From positions 1 to 20,484 of the forward strand of contig JAEWGR010000177.1 in NCBI GenBank assembly GCA_023388195.1: DNA of 20,484 bases. The letters are read 5' to 3'. The notes under the pieces were generated by a model, which was given only the letters and a program-made list of their open reading frames with translations, made no database searches and was not told the origin of the DNA. The translations under genes and the position numbers were made by a program. The DNA is from Bacillota bacterium (GTDB lineage: Bacteria; Bacillota; Negativicutes; Sporomusales; Sporomusaceae). Each line of letters begins with the position of its first letter. Within the stretch, counting starts at the first letter, position 1. Shown one piece after another: positions 7,414 through 13,792 of the stretch.

Positions 7414-9162
7414 ATGAATCTTGACGGATTATCGCTTGCTCCGCTGGTCGGAGAGCTTAATGCCGCCCTCATTGGCGGGCGGATTGATAAAGTGTTTCAG
7501 CCAGATCCCTATTCTCTCCTATTGTGGGTACGGCAACCGGGGGCCAACCTGCGGTTTTTGCTCTCGGCTAACCCGGAGCGCCCCAAGCTGCTGCTTATAG
7601 CTGCCGCACCGGAGAATCCGGCTGTGGCTCCTAATTTTTGCATGCTGCTGCGAAAACACCTGGAAGACGGACGTATTGCCGGTATTGAACAGCATAGTCT
7701 TGATCGCATTGTCAACATCAACATTGATGTGCGCGGAGAGCGGGGCATCATTGTTACGAAGCGGCTGGTTGTTGAAATTATGGGCAAGCACAGTAACATT
7801 ATTTTAACCCAGGATAATGTCATAATTGATGCTGTCAAGCGGGTGAGCGCCCAGGTCAGCCGTTACCGCCAGGTCTTGCCTGGCAAAGAATATGTTTATC
7901 CGCCCGGTCAGGACAGGATGAATATTCTGACTACTGATCCGCTGTTATTTGCTGAAAAGGTGCTGGCAGCGCCGGCAGCCTCGCTTAGCAAAGCGATTAT
8001 GGCGACAGGCATTGGCCTGGGACCGGTTACTGTGCGGGAAATTGCCTGGCGTGGCGGCTTTTCGCCGGACATCAGCCTCGGCGAACTTGACGCGGCCGAT
8101 ACTGCAGCCTTGAGTGAAGCGGTTGCGAGTATTGCAGCCCCTCTCAAAGAGGGGCAAGCCAATCCCAGTATTGTTGTTGAAGGGCAGCGGCCACTGGCAA
8201 TTACTGCTTTTGTTCCCGGGCATCTCAGCCAGTATGATCTCCACACTTTTCCAAGTATGGGGGCAGCGGTCGAGTGTTTTGATAAATATCAAGGCCGTCC
8301 GTCTGTACCGGAGAAAGAAGCTCTGAATAAGCTGCTTGCAGCAGAATTAACCAGGCAGACCCGCAAACAGGCAGTATTAGCTGCTGAATTGGCGCAGGCG
8401 GAAAACGCCGGTGAACTTAGAAAATACGGTGATATTCTGATGGCTAACCTGTATGCTGTTAACCCTGGCGTTTCTGAACAGGCGCTGCTTGACATATACA
8501 GTGCGGAGCCTGCAACGCAGCAGATTATTATCAAACTGGACCCTGACCTGTCACCGCTGGCGAATGCGCAGCAGTATTATACAAAATATAATAAGGCCAA
8601 ACGCTCGGGGGAGCATTTGGCCGGTCAGCTCAAGGAATGCCAGGATGAAATTGCCTATTTAGAGAGTATTGCGATAGCTCTCGCCCATGCCGTTGCCAGT
8701 GGTGAAGTGAATGAAGTGCGGCAGGAGTTAATTACTGCCGGCTACCTAAGAACCTCAGATAAACGCCGGCCCCCGGCTGCGCCCTCTTCACCGCTTACTG
8801 TTAAAAGCAGCGAGGGTTTTAGCTTTATAATCGGCAAGAATAATCGCCAGAATGATCTTGTGACTTTTAAACAGGCTCAACCTGATGACATATGGCTGCA
8901 CACTAAAGATATACCGGGATCGCATGTGATTATCCGGGGTGAAAACCGGGATATCACAGACCAGGCCATAAAAGAGGCCGCCCAGTTAGCTGCCTATTTT
9001 AGTAAAAGCCGCCAGTCAGCCAACGTTCCTGTCGACTATACCCGGCGGCGCCATGTCCGTAAACCTTCGGGGGCTAAACCTGGCTTTGTCATTTATGATC
9101 ATCAAAATACCATTTATGTAACACCTGATGAAACATGGGGCCAGCAGTTACTCAACCGGTAA
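7414..9162 (+). CDS. rqcH: Ribosome quality-control factor RqcH (NFACT / FbpA family)
   Basis: RqcH binds large ribosomal subunits blocked by peptidyl-tRNA and recruits tRNA-Ala to add C-terminal alanine tails that mark the nascent chain for degradation. The family was earlier annotated as fibronectin-binding FbpA. The 582-residue protein has an NFACT-N domain (about 1-180), a helix-hairpin-helix region, a long helical coiled-coil middle (about 280-450, rich in Ala, Glu and Gln) and the NFACT-R domain (from about 463) with DIWLHTKDIPGSHVII and YVTPDE near the end. The functional Asp-Arg pair falls at residues 97-98 (SLDRIV), the numbering of B. subtilis RqcH, which supports the ATG at 7414; this ATG also has GGAGG 7 bases upstream. 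A longer reading from 7348 must be wrong, since that TTG lies in the -35 box. It is the only plus-strand gene, divergent from the ATPase, and overlaps pyrR by 11 bases tail to tail. Confidence 0.95.
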   Translation: MNLDGLSLAPLVGELNAALIGGRIDKVFQPDPYSLLLWVRQPGANLRFLLSANPERPKLLLIAAAPENPAVAPNFCMLLRKHLEDGRIAGIEQHSLDRIVNINIDVRGERGIIVTKRLVVEIMGKHSNIILTQDNVIIDAVKRVSAQVSRYRQVLPGKEYVYPPGQDRMNILTTDPLLFAEKVLAAPAASLSKAIMATGIGLGPVTVREIAWRGGFSPDISLGELDAADTAALSEAVASIAAPLKEGQANPSIVVEGQRPLAITAFVPGHLSQYDLHTFPSMGAAVECFDKYQGRPSVPEKEALNKLLAAELTRQTRKQAVLAAELAQAENAGELRKYGDILMANLYAVNPGVSEQALLDIYSAEPATQQIIIKLDPDLSPLANAQQYYTKYNKAKRSGEHLAGQLKECQDEIAYLESIAIALAHAVASGEVNEVRQELITAGYLRTSDKRRPPAAPSSPLTVKSSEGFSFIIGKNNRQNDLVTFKQAQPDDIWLHTKDIPGSHVIIRGENRDITDQAIKEAAQLAAYFSKSRQSANVPVDYTRRRHVRKPSGAKPGFVIYDHQNTIYVTPDETWGQQLLNR

Positions 9163-9715
9163 CCATTTCTTTAATGATAACCTGCTCACTGCCATCTACT
9201 GAAGTCAGCTGAACGCTGACTATTTCTTTGCCTGAGGTCGGTACATTTTTGCCTACATAATCGGCTCTGACCGGCAGTTCACGATGTCCCCGGTCAATGA
9301 GCACAGCCAGTTGAATGGCTGCCGGCCGGCCGATATCCATAATTGCATCAAGGGCGGCCCGGACTGTACGTCCCGTAAACAAGACATCATCGACCAGGAC
9401 AACTTTTTTGTCGTTAATAGAAAAAGGAATCAGCGTTTCATGAACGATTGGCTGATAGGCCAGTGTAGACAGGTCATCCCTGTACAGGGTGATATCCAGT
9501 ACTCCTACCGGCAAATCAATACCCTCAATTCGTTTAATCTCTTCGGCTATGCGCTGGGCTAACGGAACGCCGCGTGTTCTGATACCGACGAGAGTCAAGT
9601 CACTGACCCCTTTGTTGCGTTCCACAATTTCATGGGCTACACGGGTGAGTGCCCGCTTAACGGCTTGCGAGTCCATGATGACAGCCTTGTCTACCATATT
9701 TACATGCTTGGCCAT
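9152..9715 (-). CDS. pyrR: Bifunctional pyr operon attenuator / uracil phosphoribosyltransferase
   Basis: PyrR senses UMP/UTP and PRPP and binds an anti-antiterminator hairpin in pyr mRNAs; it also has uracil phosphoribosyltransferase activity. The 187-residue sequence shows the conserved AVIMDSQAVKRALTRVAHEIVE start, LVGIRTRGVPLAQRI, and the PRPP loop VVLVDDVLFTGRTVR at about 105-119. These are followed by IDRGHRELPVRADYVGKNVPTS, the usual PyrR signature. The ATG at 9713-9715 has GAGGAG about 10 bases upstream; a second ATG at residue 7 lacks a good site. It is the last gene of lspA-rluD-pyrR, 4 bases behind rluD. No pyrimidine biosynthesis genes are in the window, and no PyrR-binding attenuator was recognised, so its targets lie elsewhere. 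Confidence 0.96.
   Translation of the reverse strand: MAKHVNMVDKAVIMDSQAVKRALTRVAHEIVERNKGVSDLTLVGIRTRGVPLAQRIAEEIKRIEGIDLPVGVLDITLYRDDLSTLAYQPIVHETLIPFSINDKKVVLVDDVLFTGRTVRAALDAIMDIGRPAAIQLAVLIDRGHRELPVRADYVGKNVPTSGKEIVSVQLTSVDGSEQVIIKEMVTG
9203..9229 (+). terminator. Possible terminator of rqcH inside the pyrR 3' end
   Basis: On the plus strand a 7-bp perfect stem AGTCAGC / GCTGACT (9203-9209 with 9215-9221) with a 5-base loop is followed by ATTTCTTT. It begins 41 bases past the rqcH stop but lies in the antisense of the pyrR coding sequence. Stem and U-tract are weaker than the other terminators here, so the call is tentative. Confidence 0.4.
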
Positions 9716-9719
9716 AGTA

Positions 9720-10673
9720 TTATTGCTCCTCTCTTTTGCTGGTTTTCAATTGATTAAGTATAGCAGCCATATCAGCCGGCAGGGGGGCGGTAAATATCAT
9801 GGTCTCACCGGTGGCCGGGTGCCGGAGCGAAAGCTCTGCCGAATGCAGAGCCTGACCGGCAATGGCAAAGCGTTTCTTTTCCGGTCCGTATTTGGGATCG
9901 CCTACGACCGGATGCTCTATGTATTGCATGTGCACCCTGATTTGATGCGTACGACCTGTCTGCAGCTTGCACTCAACCAGCGTATAATTAACGAATCGCT
10001 CGACAACACGGAAGCGGGTAACGGCTTCTTTGCTGTTGCTAAAGGTAACTGCCATTTTTTTTCGGTCAGACGGATGACGGCCGATGGGTGCATTAACGAT
10101 ACCCTGTTCTTCGGCAATATTGCCATGCACAATCGCCAGATATTTGCGGCTGGCTGTGCGGCTTTTAATTTGCTCGGCCAGGTCGAGATGGGCACGGTCA
10201 TTTTTAGCGGCAACCATTACCCCCGAGGTATCTTTATCAAGGCGATGCACAATACCCGGGCGGATCTCGCCGTTAATGCCTGATAAGTCGGTGCAATGTT
10301 CTAACAGGGCGTTGACCAGTGTTCCCTGGTAGTTGCCGGCTGCCGGGTGCACGACCATACCCCGGGCTTTATTCAGGACGATAATATCGGCATCTTCATA
10401 TAGAATTGCCAGGGGAATTGCCTCGGCCATAATCTCTATCGGTTTCGCCTCAGGAAAAGTAATCCTGATCTGATCGGCAGCCTGTGCTTTATAGTTGGCT
10501 TTAGCCGGTTTACCATTGACCGTAACCAATTGGTCGGCAATTAGTTTTTGCAAGTGGGAGCGGGACAGTTCGGGAAACCGGTTGGTTAAGACAACATCCA
10601 GCCTGACACCCTGCTCCTCACTTACAGCCTCTAGGCTGGTGGTATGACTGACAGTTGTTTGATTTTGTTCCAT
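9720..10673 (-). CDS. rluD: RluD-family large-subunit rRNA pseudouridine synthase
   Basis: RluA/RluD-family enzymes convert specific uridines of 23S rRNA to pseudouridine. The 317-residue protein has an N-terminal S4 RNA-binding domain (GVRLDVVLTNRFPELSRSHLQKLIADQLVTVNG). The catalytic domain follows, with the catalytic Asp146 in VHRLDKDTSGVMV, then TFSNSKEAVTRFRV, LQTGRTHQIRVHM and HPVVGDPKYG. I chose the ATG at 10671-10673, which has AAGGA with a 7-base spacer and lies 10 bases after the lspA stop. An upstream ATG at 10709 lies within lspA and has no ribosome binding site. B. subtilis YlyB occupies the same place between lspA and pyrR. Which uridines are modified cannot be read from the sequence. 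Confidence 0.94.
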   Translation of the reverse strand: MEQNQTTVSHTTSLEAVSEEQGVRLDVVLTNRFPELSRSHLQKLIADQLVTVNGKPAKANYKAQAADQIRITFPEAKPIEIMAEAIPLAILYEDADIIVLNKARGMVVHPAAGNYQGTLVNALLEHCTDLSGINGEIRPGIVHRLDKDTSGVMVAAKNDRAHLDLAEQIKSRTASRKYLAIVHGNIAEEQGIVNAPIGRHPSDRKKMAVTFSNSKEAVTRFRVVERFVNYTLVECKLQTGRTHQIRVHMQYIEHPVVGDPKYGPEKKRFAIAGQALHSAELSLRHPATGETMIFTAPLPADMAAILNQLKTSKREEQ

Positions 10674-10683
10674 AGTATCATCC

Positions 10684-11157
10684 TTATCTTGATTTTTCTT
10701 GGTTTTCATTAGGAAAAGATTTAAATATCAGGGTGTAAATTACACAGCCGACTCCGGTTACAATGGCAATATCAGCCACGTTAAACACCGGCCAGATACG
10801 AAAATCAAAAAAATCGATGACAAAGCCGGTTTGGATCCTGTCGATGACATTGCCGGCCGCACCGCCGGCCAGCAGGCTTAGGCCCAGGCGCATCATCTTA
10901 AAGCTACTAGGAATCTGCCTGAAAAAATAAATGGTAAGAGCCAGCATAAGCAAAGCAATGGCAATGAAAAACATCTGCTGGTTTTCCAAAATACCAAAAG
11001 CAGCCCCTGGATTTAATACATAAGTAATATGAAAAATATTGTCCAGCACCGGCAGTGACATGCCGGGCAGCATATGGGCCTGAATATATTGCTTAGACAA
11101 CTGATCAAGGATGATAACTGCTACGGCAATGATTCCAAATCCTAATATCGGCACCAA
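10684..11157 (-). CDS. lspA: Lipoprotein signal peptidase (signal peptidase II)
   Basis: LspA is the membrane aspartyl protease that removes signal peptides from diacylglyceryl-modified prolipoproteins. The 157-residue protein has four hydrophobic segments (about 3-20, 59-79, 89-105, 125-146) and the family motifs DQLSK (Asp18), YVLNPGAAFG, AGNVIDR with catalytic Asp106, and VFNVADI with catalytic Asp129. The start is TTG at 11155-11157, 6 bases after AGGAG; the next codon is a GTG that could serve instead, changing the product by one residue. It is first in lspA-rluD-pyrR, the B. subtilis lspA-ylyB-pyrR order. Confidence 0.96.
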   Translation of the reverse strand: MVPILGFGIIAVAVIILDQLSKQYIQAHMLPGMSLPVLDNIFHITYVLNPGAAFGILENQQMFFIAIALLMLALTIYFFRQIPSSFKMMRLGLSLLAGGAAGNVIDRIQTGFVIDFFDFRIWPVFNVADIAIVTGVGCVIYTLIFKSFPNENQEKSR

Positions 11158-11192
11158 ACCTCTCTCCTATTCTTATCTGACTGACTTAAACT

Positions 11193-11222
11193 ATGATAAC
11201 ATGATACCGGAAATTTTTCCAA
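11193..11222 (-). promoter_or_regulatory. Possible promoter of the lspA-rluD-pyrR operon
   Basis: On the minus strand TTGGAA (11217-11222) and TATCAT (11193-11198) are 18 bases apart, 36 bases before the lspA start and just after the upstream terminator. The match to sigma-A consensus is fair (4 of 6 and 5 of 6), and the position is right. Confidence 0.45.
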
Positions 11223-11225
11223 ACG

Positions 11226-11252
11226 TAAAGAAGCGCGGCAAAGATTGCCGCG
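11226..11252 (-). terminator. Intrinsic terminator after the VTT-domain gene
   Basis: An 8-bp GC-rich perfect stem CGCGGCAA / TTGCCGCG (11234-11241 with 11245-11252) with a 3-base loop lies 5 bases beyond the stop of the gene at 11258-11962. On the minus strand it is followed by CTTCTTTACG, a short U-rich tail; on the plus strand by TTTTCTT. Confidence 0.65.
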
Positions 11253-11257
11253 TTTTC

Positions 11258-11962
11258 TTACTTGTTTTTATTGGGCAGAAAGTAGCGTTCAAAGGGTTCA
11301 CGGTAGTAATAGACAATGCAGCCGCTAATGATAAGCAGTGACGTAATGGCCGCAGCCCATTTAAAATCATGGCTCAGATTTTGTCCCAGTATCGAATAAA
11401 GAACGATAGCAGGTGTCTGGCCGATAGCGGTAGCGACGGCAAACTGAAGCAATGAGATTTTGGTCAGGCCGGCGCCATAGCTTATCACTTTAAAAGGCAC
11501 AAGCGGAACGAGTCTGGTAATAAATACGGCCATTACACCATGTCTTTTAAAAAAATTATCGGTGAAAACTAAATATTTTACGCTGATAAACCGTTCGACT
11601 ACCGGGCGGCCATACCAGCGGGCAATGCTAAAGTCAAGGCCGGCACCCAGGAGTGCACCTGCCCAGGAATATAAAGTGCCTAATTTCCAGCCAAATATCC
11701 AGGCGTTTGTAATTGTTATAATCAGTCCCGGCACCAGCGGCACCAGCGACTGCAGCGTCATAAGCCCAATACTGGTTAGTGGCGCCCAAAGACCATAGGA
11801 GAGAATGAACTGGCGCAGGCCTTCAAAATTCCGGTATCTTAGATAGGTAATGCCTTCGGTGGTAAACTGCTGTACTCCCGGTAAACCAAAGTAAGCGGCT
11901 ACAACCAGTCCTAAGACACATATTTTGGCAATCATTATACAGTTTGGTTCCGGACGGGTCAT
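11258..11962 (-). CDS. TVP38/TMEM64-type VTT-domain membrane protein
   Basis: A 234-residue integral membrane protein with about six hydrophobic segments. The VTT (formerly SNARE-associated/DedA-like) signature is seen at FITRLVPLVPFKVISYGAG (about 147-165: conserved Arg150, Pro153, Pro156), preceded by the glycine-rich GALLGAGLDFSIARWYGRPVVERF. Bacterial members are poorly characterised; eukaryotic relatives (TMEM41B, VMP1) are lipid scramblases, and DedA relatives have been linked to lipid flipping and membrane energetics, so a role in lipid transport is inference. The ATG at 11960-11962 follows GGAGG with a 7-base spacer. It sits between two terminators and seems to be a single-gene unit inserted between yteA and lspA relative to B. 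subtilis. Confidence 0.87.
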   Translation of the reverse strand: MTRPEPNCIMIAKICVLGLVVAAYFGLPGVQQFTTEGITYLRYRNFEGLRQFILSYGLWAPLTSIGLMTLQSLVPLVPGLIITITNAWIFGWKLGTLYSWAGALLGAGLDFSIARWYGRPVVERFISVKYLVFTDNFFKRHGVMAVFITRLVPLVPFKVISYGAGLTKISLLQFAVATAIGQTPAIVLYSILGQNLSHDFKWAAAITSLLIISGCIVYYYREPFERYFLPNKNK

Positions 11963-12145
11963 TCAACCACCTCCACACCTTGGGAATATAAAGAAGTATT
12001 CGGTTTTCGGTTTATAGTTCAGCAACCTGAATAGTATGCCCGTTGCATGTTTATAATTAAACAAAAAACAGACAAAATCCTGCATTGGGAATATTACCTG
12101 TTGCTGTTTAGACGCTGCAGCGCAGAGCCGGACTTGCCGGTAACA

Positions 12146-12179
12146 TAAAAAGAAACCGGCAATTTAGCGACCGGTTTCT
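12146..12179 (-). terminator. Intrinsic terminator overlapping the end of yteA
   Basis: On the minus strand AGAAACCGG (12171-12179) pairs perfectly with CCGGTTTCT (12151-12159) around an 11-base loop and is followed by TTTTA. The 5' arm of the stem encodes the last residues of the yteA product, and the stop codon (12164-12166) lies in the loop. Confidence 0.8.
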
Positions 12180-12820
12180 GATCTTTGACGTTTGCGGGCC
12201 TGCTGCGGTTCGCTGGGGATAGCATCGGCAGGTTCGACAATGCCCTGATGCTCATTGCTGTTGAGGAACAGGGCTTTGTAATTATAGGAGCCCGGAATAT
12301 CCTGCGGTGTGTCTGAGCTCCCGTACCGGGTCACATCCTGTAAGGCATCTTCGCCATCGTAACCGACTGATTCGAATTTATCAGCGTCCAGAAAACTACG
12401 GTGAAAAGGTGGTGCAAGTACCTCTTCTTCCAGTGGCCGTCCAGCAGTAGACGTTTTGTCGAGGTTCTCCTGGCAGCGTATACACTGGGTGGCCCAGGGC
12501 AGTGCCTCCAGCCGCCCGGGCGTTATCTCCGCACCACAATGGTCACAGCGGCCATAGGTACCATGGTGAATTTTCTCCAAAGCCCGTTCTACATTGCTTA
12601 AAAGTACCTGTTCATTGTCGTGGAGGCCGAGATCCTTGCTGCGCTCAAAGGTTTCGCTGCCCAGGTCGGCCGGATGATTATCATAGGTTGACAATTCTCC
12701 TGTTGTACCGGACAAGGCCGAATTTAGCCCGGTCGTTTCCAGGCGCTGCAGTATATGGGCCAGTTCCGCTTTTTTTGCTGTCAGCCGGGTTTTGAATTTT
12801 GCTAATTGTCCGGGGTGCAA
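12164..12820 (-). CDS. yteA: YteA/YlyA-type TraR/DksA zinc-finger protein
   Basis: A 218-residue protein with a helical N-terminal half (QLAKFKTRLTAKKAELAHILQRLE, then NEQVLLSNVERALEKIHHGTYGRC) and a C4 zinc finger: Cys92, Cys95, Cys113, Cys116 in CDHCGAEITPGRLEALPWATQCIRC. This is the TraR/DksA finger of the YteA family of spore-formers and relatives. The acidic, disordered C-terminal part includes DVTRYGSSDTPQDIPGSYNY, a family-specific block. DksA-type proteins enter the RNA polymerase secondary channel; B. subtilis YlyA, which sits at the same place between ileS and lspA, has been linked to sporulation-stage transcription, so a similar role is inferred. The start is TTG at 12818-12820, 7 bases after AGGGGG. 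It follows the nitroreductase gene by 15 bases. Confidence 0.9.
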   Translation of the reverse strand: MHPGQLAKFKTRLTAKKAELAHILQRLETTGLNSALSGTTGELSTYDNHPADLGSETFERSKDLGLHDNEQVLLSNVERALEKIHHGTYGRCDHCGAEITPGRLEALPWATQCIRCQENLDKTSTAGRPLEEEVLAPPFHRSFLDADKFESVGYDGEDALQDVTRYGSSDTPQDIPGSYNYKALFLNSNEHQGIVEPADAIPSEPQQARKRQRSETGR

Positions 12821-12835
12821 ACGTAATCCCCCTTT

Positions 12836-13363
12836 CTAGTGAATAAATTTAGAGACTTCTGCCAGCCGCAGCCGCTCTTTGAATTGTTTAGGCTGCTCAT
12901 CGCTGTATCCAAGGCAAATCATGGCGACAGCCCGCAGCCGGGGCGGGGCTGTTATGATCTCGGCGACCTTCTTTTCGTCAAAGGCACCGACCCAGCAGGC
13001 GGCAATGCCCAAGCCTTCAGCGGCTAAAAGAATATTTTGCGTTGCTGCTGCCGTGTCCTGCAGACAGTATAACTGGGCGCCCCGTTCACCATACCGCTCA
13101 TTGGAGCGGGCCGGGTCAGCCAAAACAACGACAACGGTGGGGGCATCGCTGATTTGCTCCTGATCATAGGCGACATTGGCCAGTTTCTCTTTTACCGACA
13201 GGTCTTGAACGACATAAAAATACCAGGGCTGCAGGTTTCCGGCGCTTGGGGCCATATTGCCAGCCTCTAAGATTCTTGTTAAGGTCGGTTCAGGAATTTG
13301 TTCAGATTTAAAATTACGGACACTGTGGCTTTCACGCATACAGTCAAAGACATCTTTGGTCAT
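12836..13363 (-). CDS. Nitroreductase-family FMN oxidoreductase
   Basis: A 175-residue member of the nitroreductase fold family, which usually forms FMN-containing homodimers using NAD(P)H. The FMN-site motifs are the N-terminal SHSVRNF, the APSAGNLQPWYFYVV stretch (about 38-52), and DTAAATQNILLAAEGLGIAACWVGAF (about 103-128). The end, LGYSDEQPKQFKERLRLAEVSKFIH, is typical. Substrates cannot be inferred; many relatives act on nitroaromatics, quinones or flavins. The ATG follows AAGGAGG with a 7-base spacer. It is between the DUF5665-type gene and yteA with short gaps, so it is probably in one transcript with them. Confidence 0.9.
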   Translation of the reverse strand: MTKDVFDCMRESHSVRNFKSEQIPEPTLTRILEAGNMAPSAGNLQPWYFYVVQDLSVKEKLANVAYDQEQISDAPTVVVVLADPARSNERYGERGAQLYCLQDTAAATQNILLAAEGLGIAACWVGAFDEKKVAEIITAPPRLRAVAMICLGYSDEQPKQFKERLRLAEVSKFIH

Positions 13364-13387
13364 GGTTCAGCCTCCTTAGCATTCTAC

Positions 13388-13714
13388 TTAAAATGTGCCG
13401 TTTTTGGTCTCGACAAACCGGACAATATCGGCAATAAAGCCCCCGATACCGGGAATGTTGAGCAGGATTAACTGTTTGAGAAAAGCGAGCAGCAGAGCAA
13501 ATATCAGGCTGGCGCCAATTGCGATCCCTAAACCGCGGGCAATACCGGCGACAAAATTTGTAAAGATCAGTCTGGCCGGACGTTCCAGCATTTCCATGTA
13601 ATCAGCAAAGCGCATAGCTTCAAGACGGTTGACAAGCCGTTCCAACTGTTTGGCTACAAATTCAGGCTGCTTTTCGTCAGTATAATTAGTATTTACCCGA
13701 TTTTTATTGTCCAT
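13388..13714 (-). CDS. Small membrane protein, DUF5665-like
   Basis: A 108-residue protein with a polar N-terminal part containing a helix (FVAKQLERLVNRLEAMRFADYMEMLERPARLIFTNF) followed by a glycine/alanine-rich hydrophobic segment (about 56-80: VAGIARGLGIAIGASLIFALLLAFL). A second weakly hydrophobic stretch LILLNIPGIGGFIADIVRFVE completes it. This pattern matches, from memory, the DUF5665 family of Firmicutes; no function is known to me. The start ATG has GGAGG 9 bases upstream. It follows the ileS terminator directly and precedes the nitroreductase by 24 bases. Confidence 0.78.
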   Translation of the reverse strand: MDNKNRVNTNYTDEKQPEFVAKQLERLVNRLEAMRFADYMEMLERPARLIFTNFVAGIARGLGIAIGASLIFALLLAFLKQLILLNIPGIGGFIADIVRFVETKNGTF

Positions 13715-13750
13715 GCAAACAGTCCTCCACGTATGTTATTATTCCCTAAT

Positions 13751-13783
13751 GAAAAAAAATAAACCGGGAAGAGTCTCCCGGTT
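13751..13783 (-). terminator. Intrinsic terminator after ileS
   Basis: On the minus strand AACCGGGA (13776-13783) pairs with TCCCGGTT (13762-13769) around a 6-base loop and is followed by TATTTTTTTT. It begins 9 bases after the ileS stop. The best terminator in the window. Confidence 0.9.
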
Positions 13784-13792
13784 CAATCATGC

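Noticed and set aside
8114..8534. Overlapping frames on both strands within rqcH considered as a nested gene.
   Set aside because: No ribosome binding sites and no family resemblance; high GC third positions create these shadows.
9720..9740. Search for a PyrR-binding attenuator hairpin near pyrR.
   Set aside because: The rluD-pyrR gap is 4 bases and no conserved anti-antiterminator loop was found around lspA, rluD or pyrR.
9489..10283. Open frame of 264 codons on the plus strand.
   Set aside because: It lies opposite rluD and pyrR, has no ribosome binding site and its translation resembles no family; it is the antisense of real genes.
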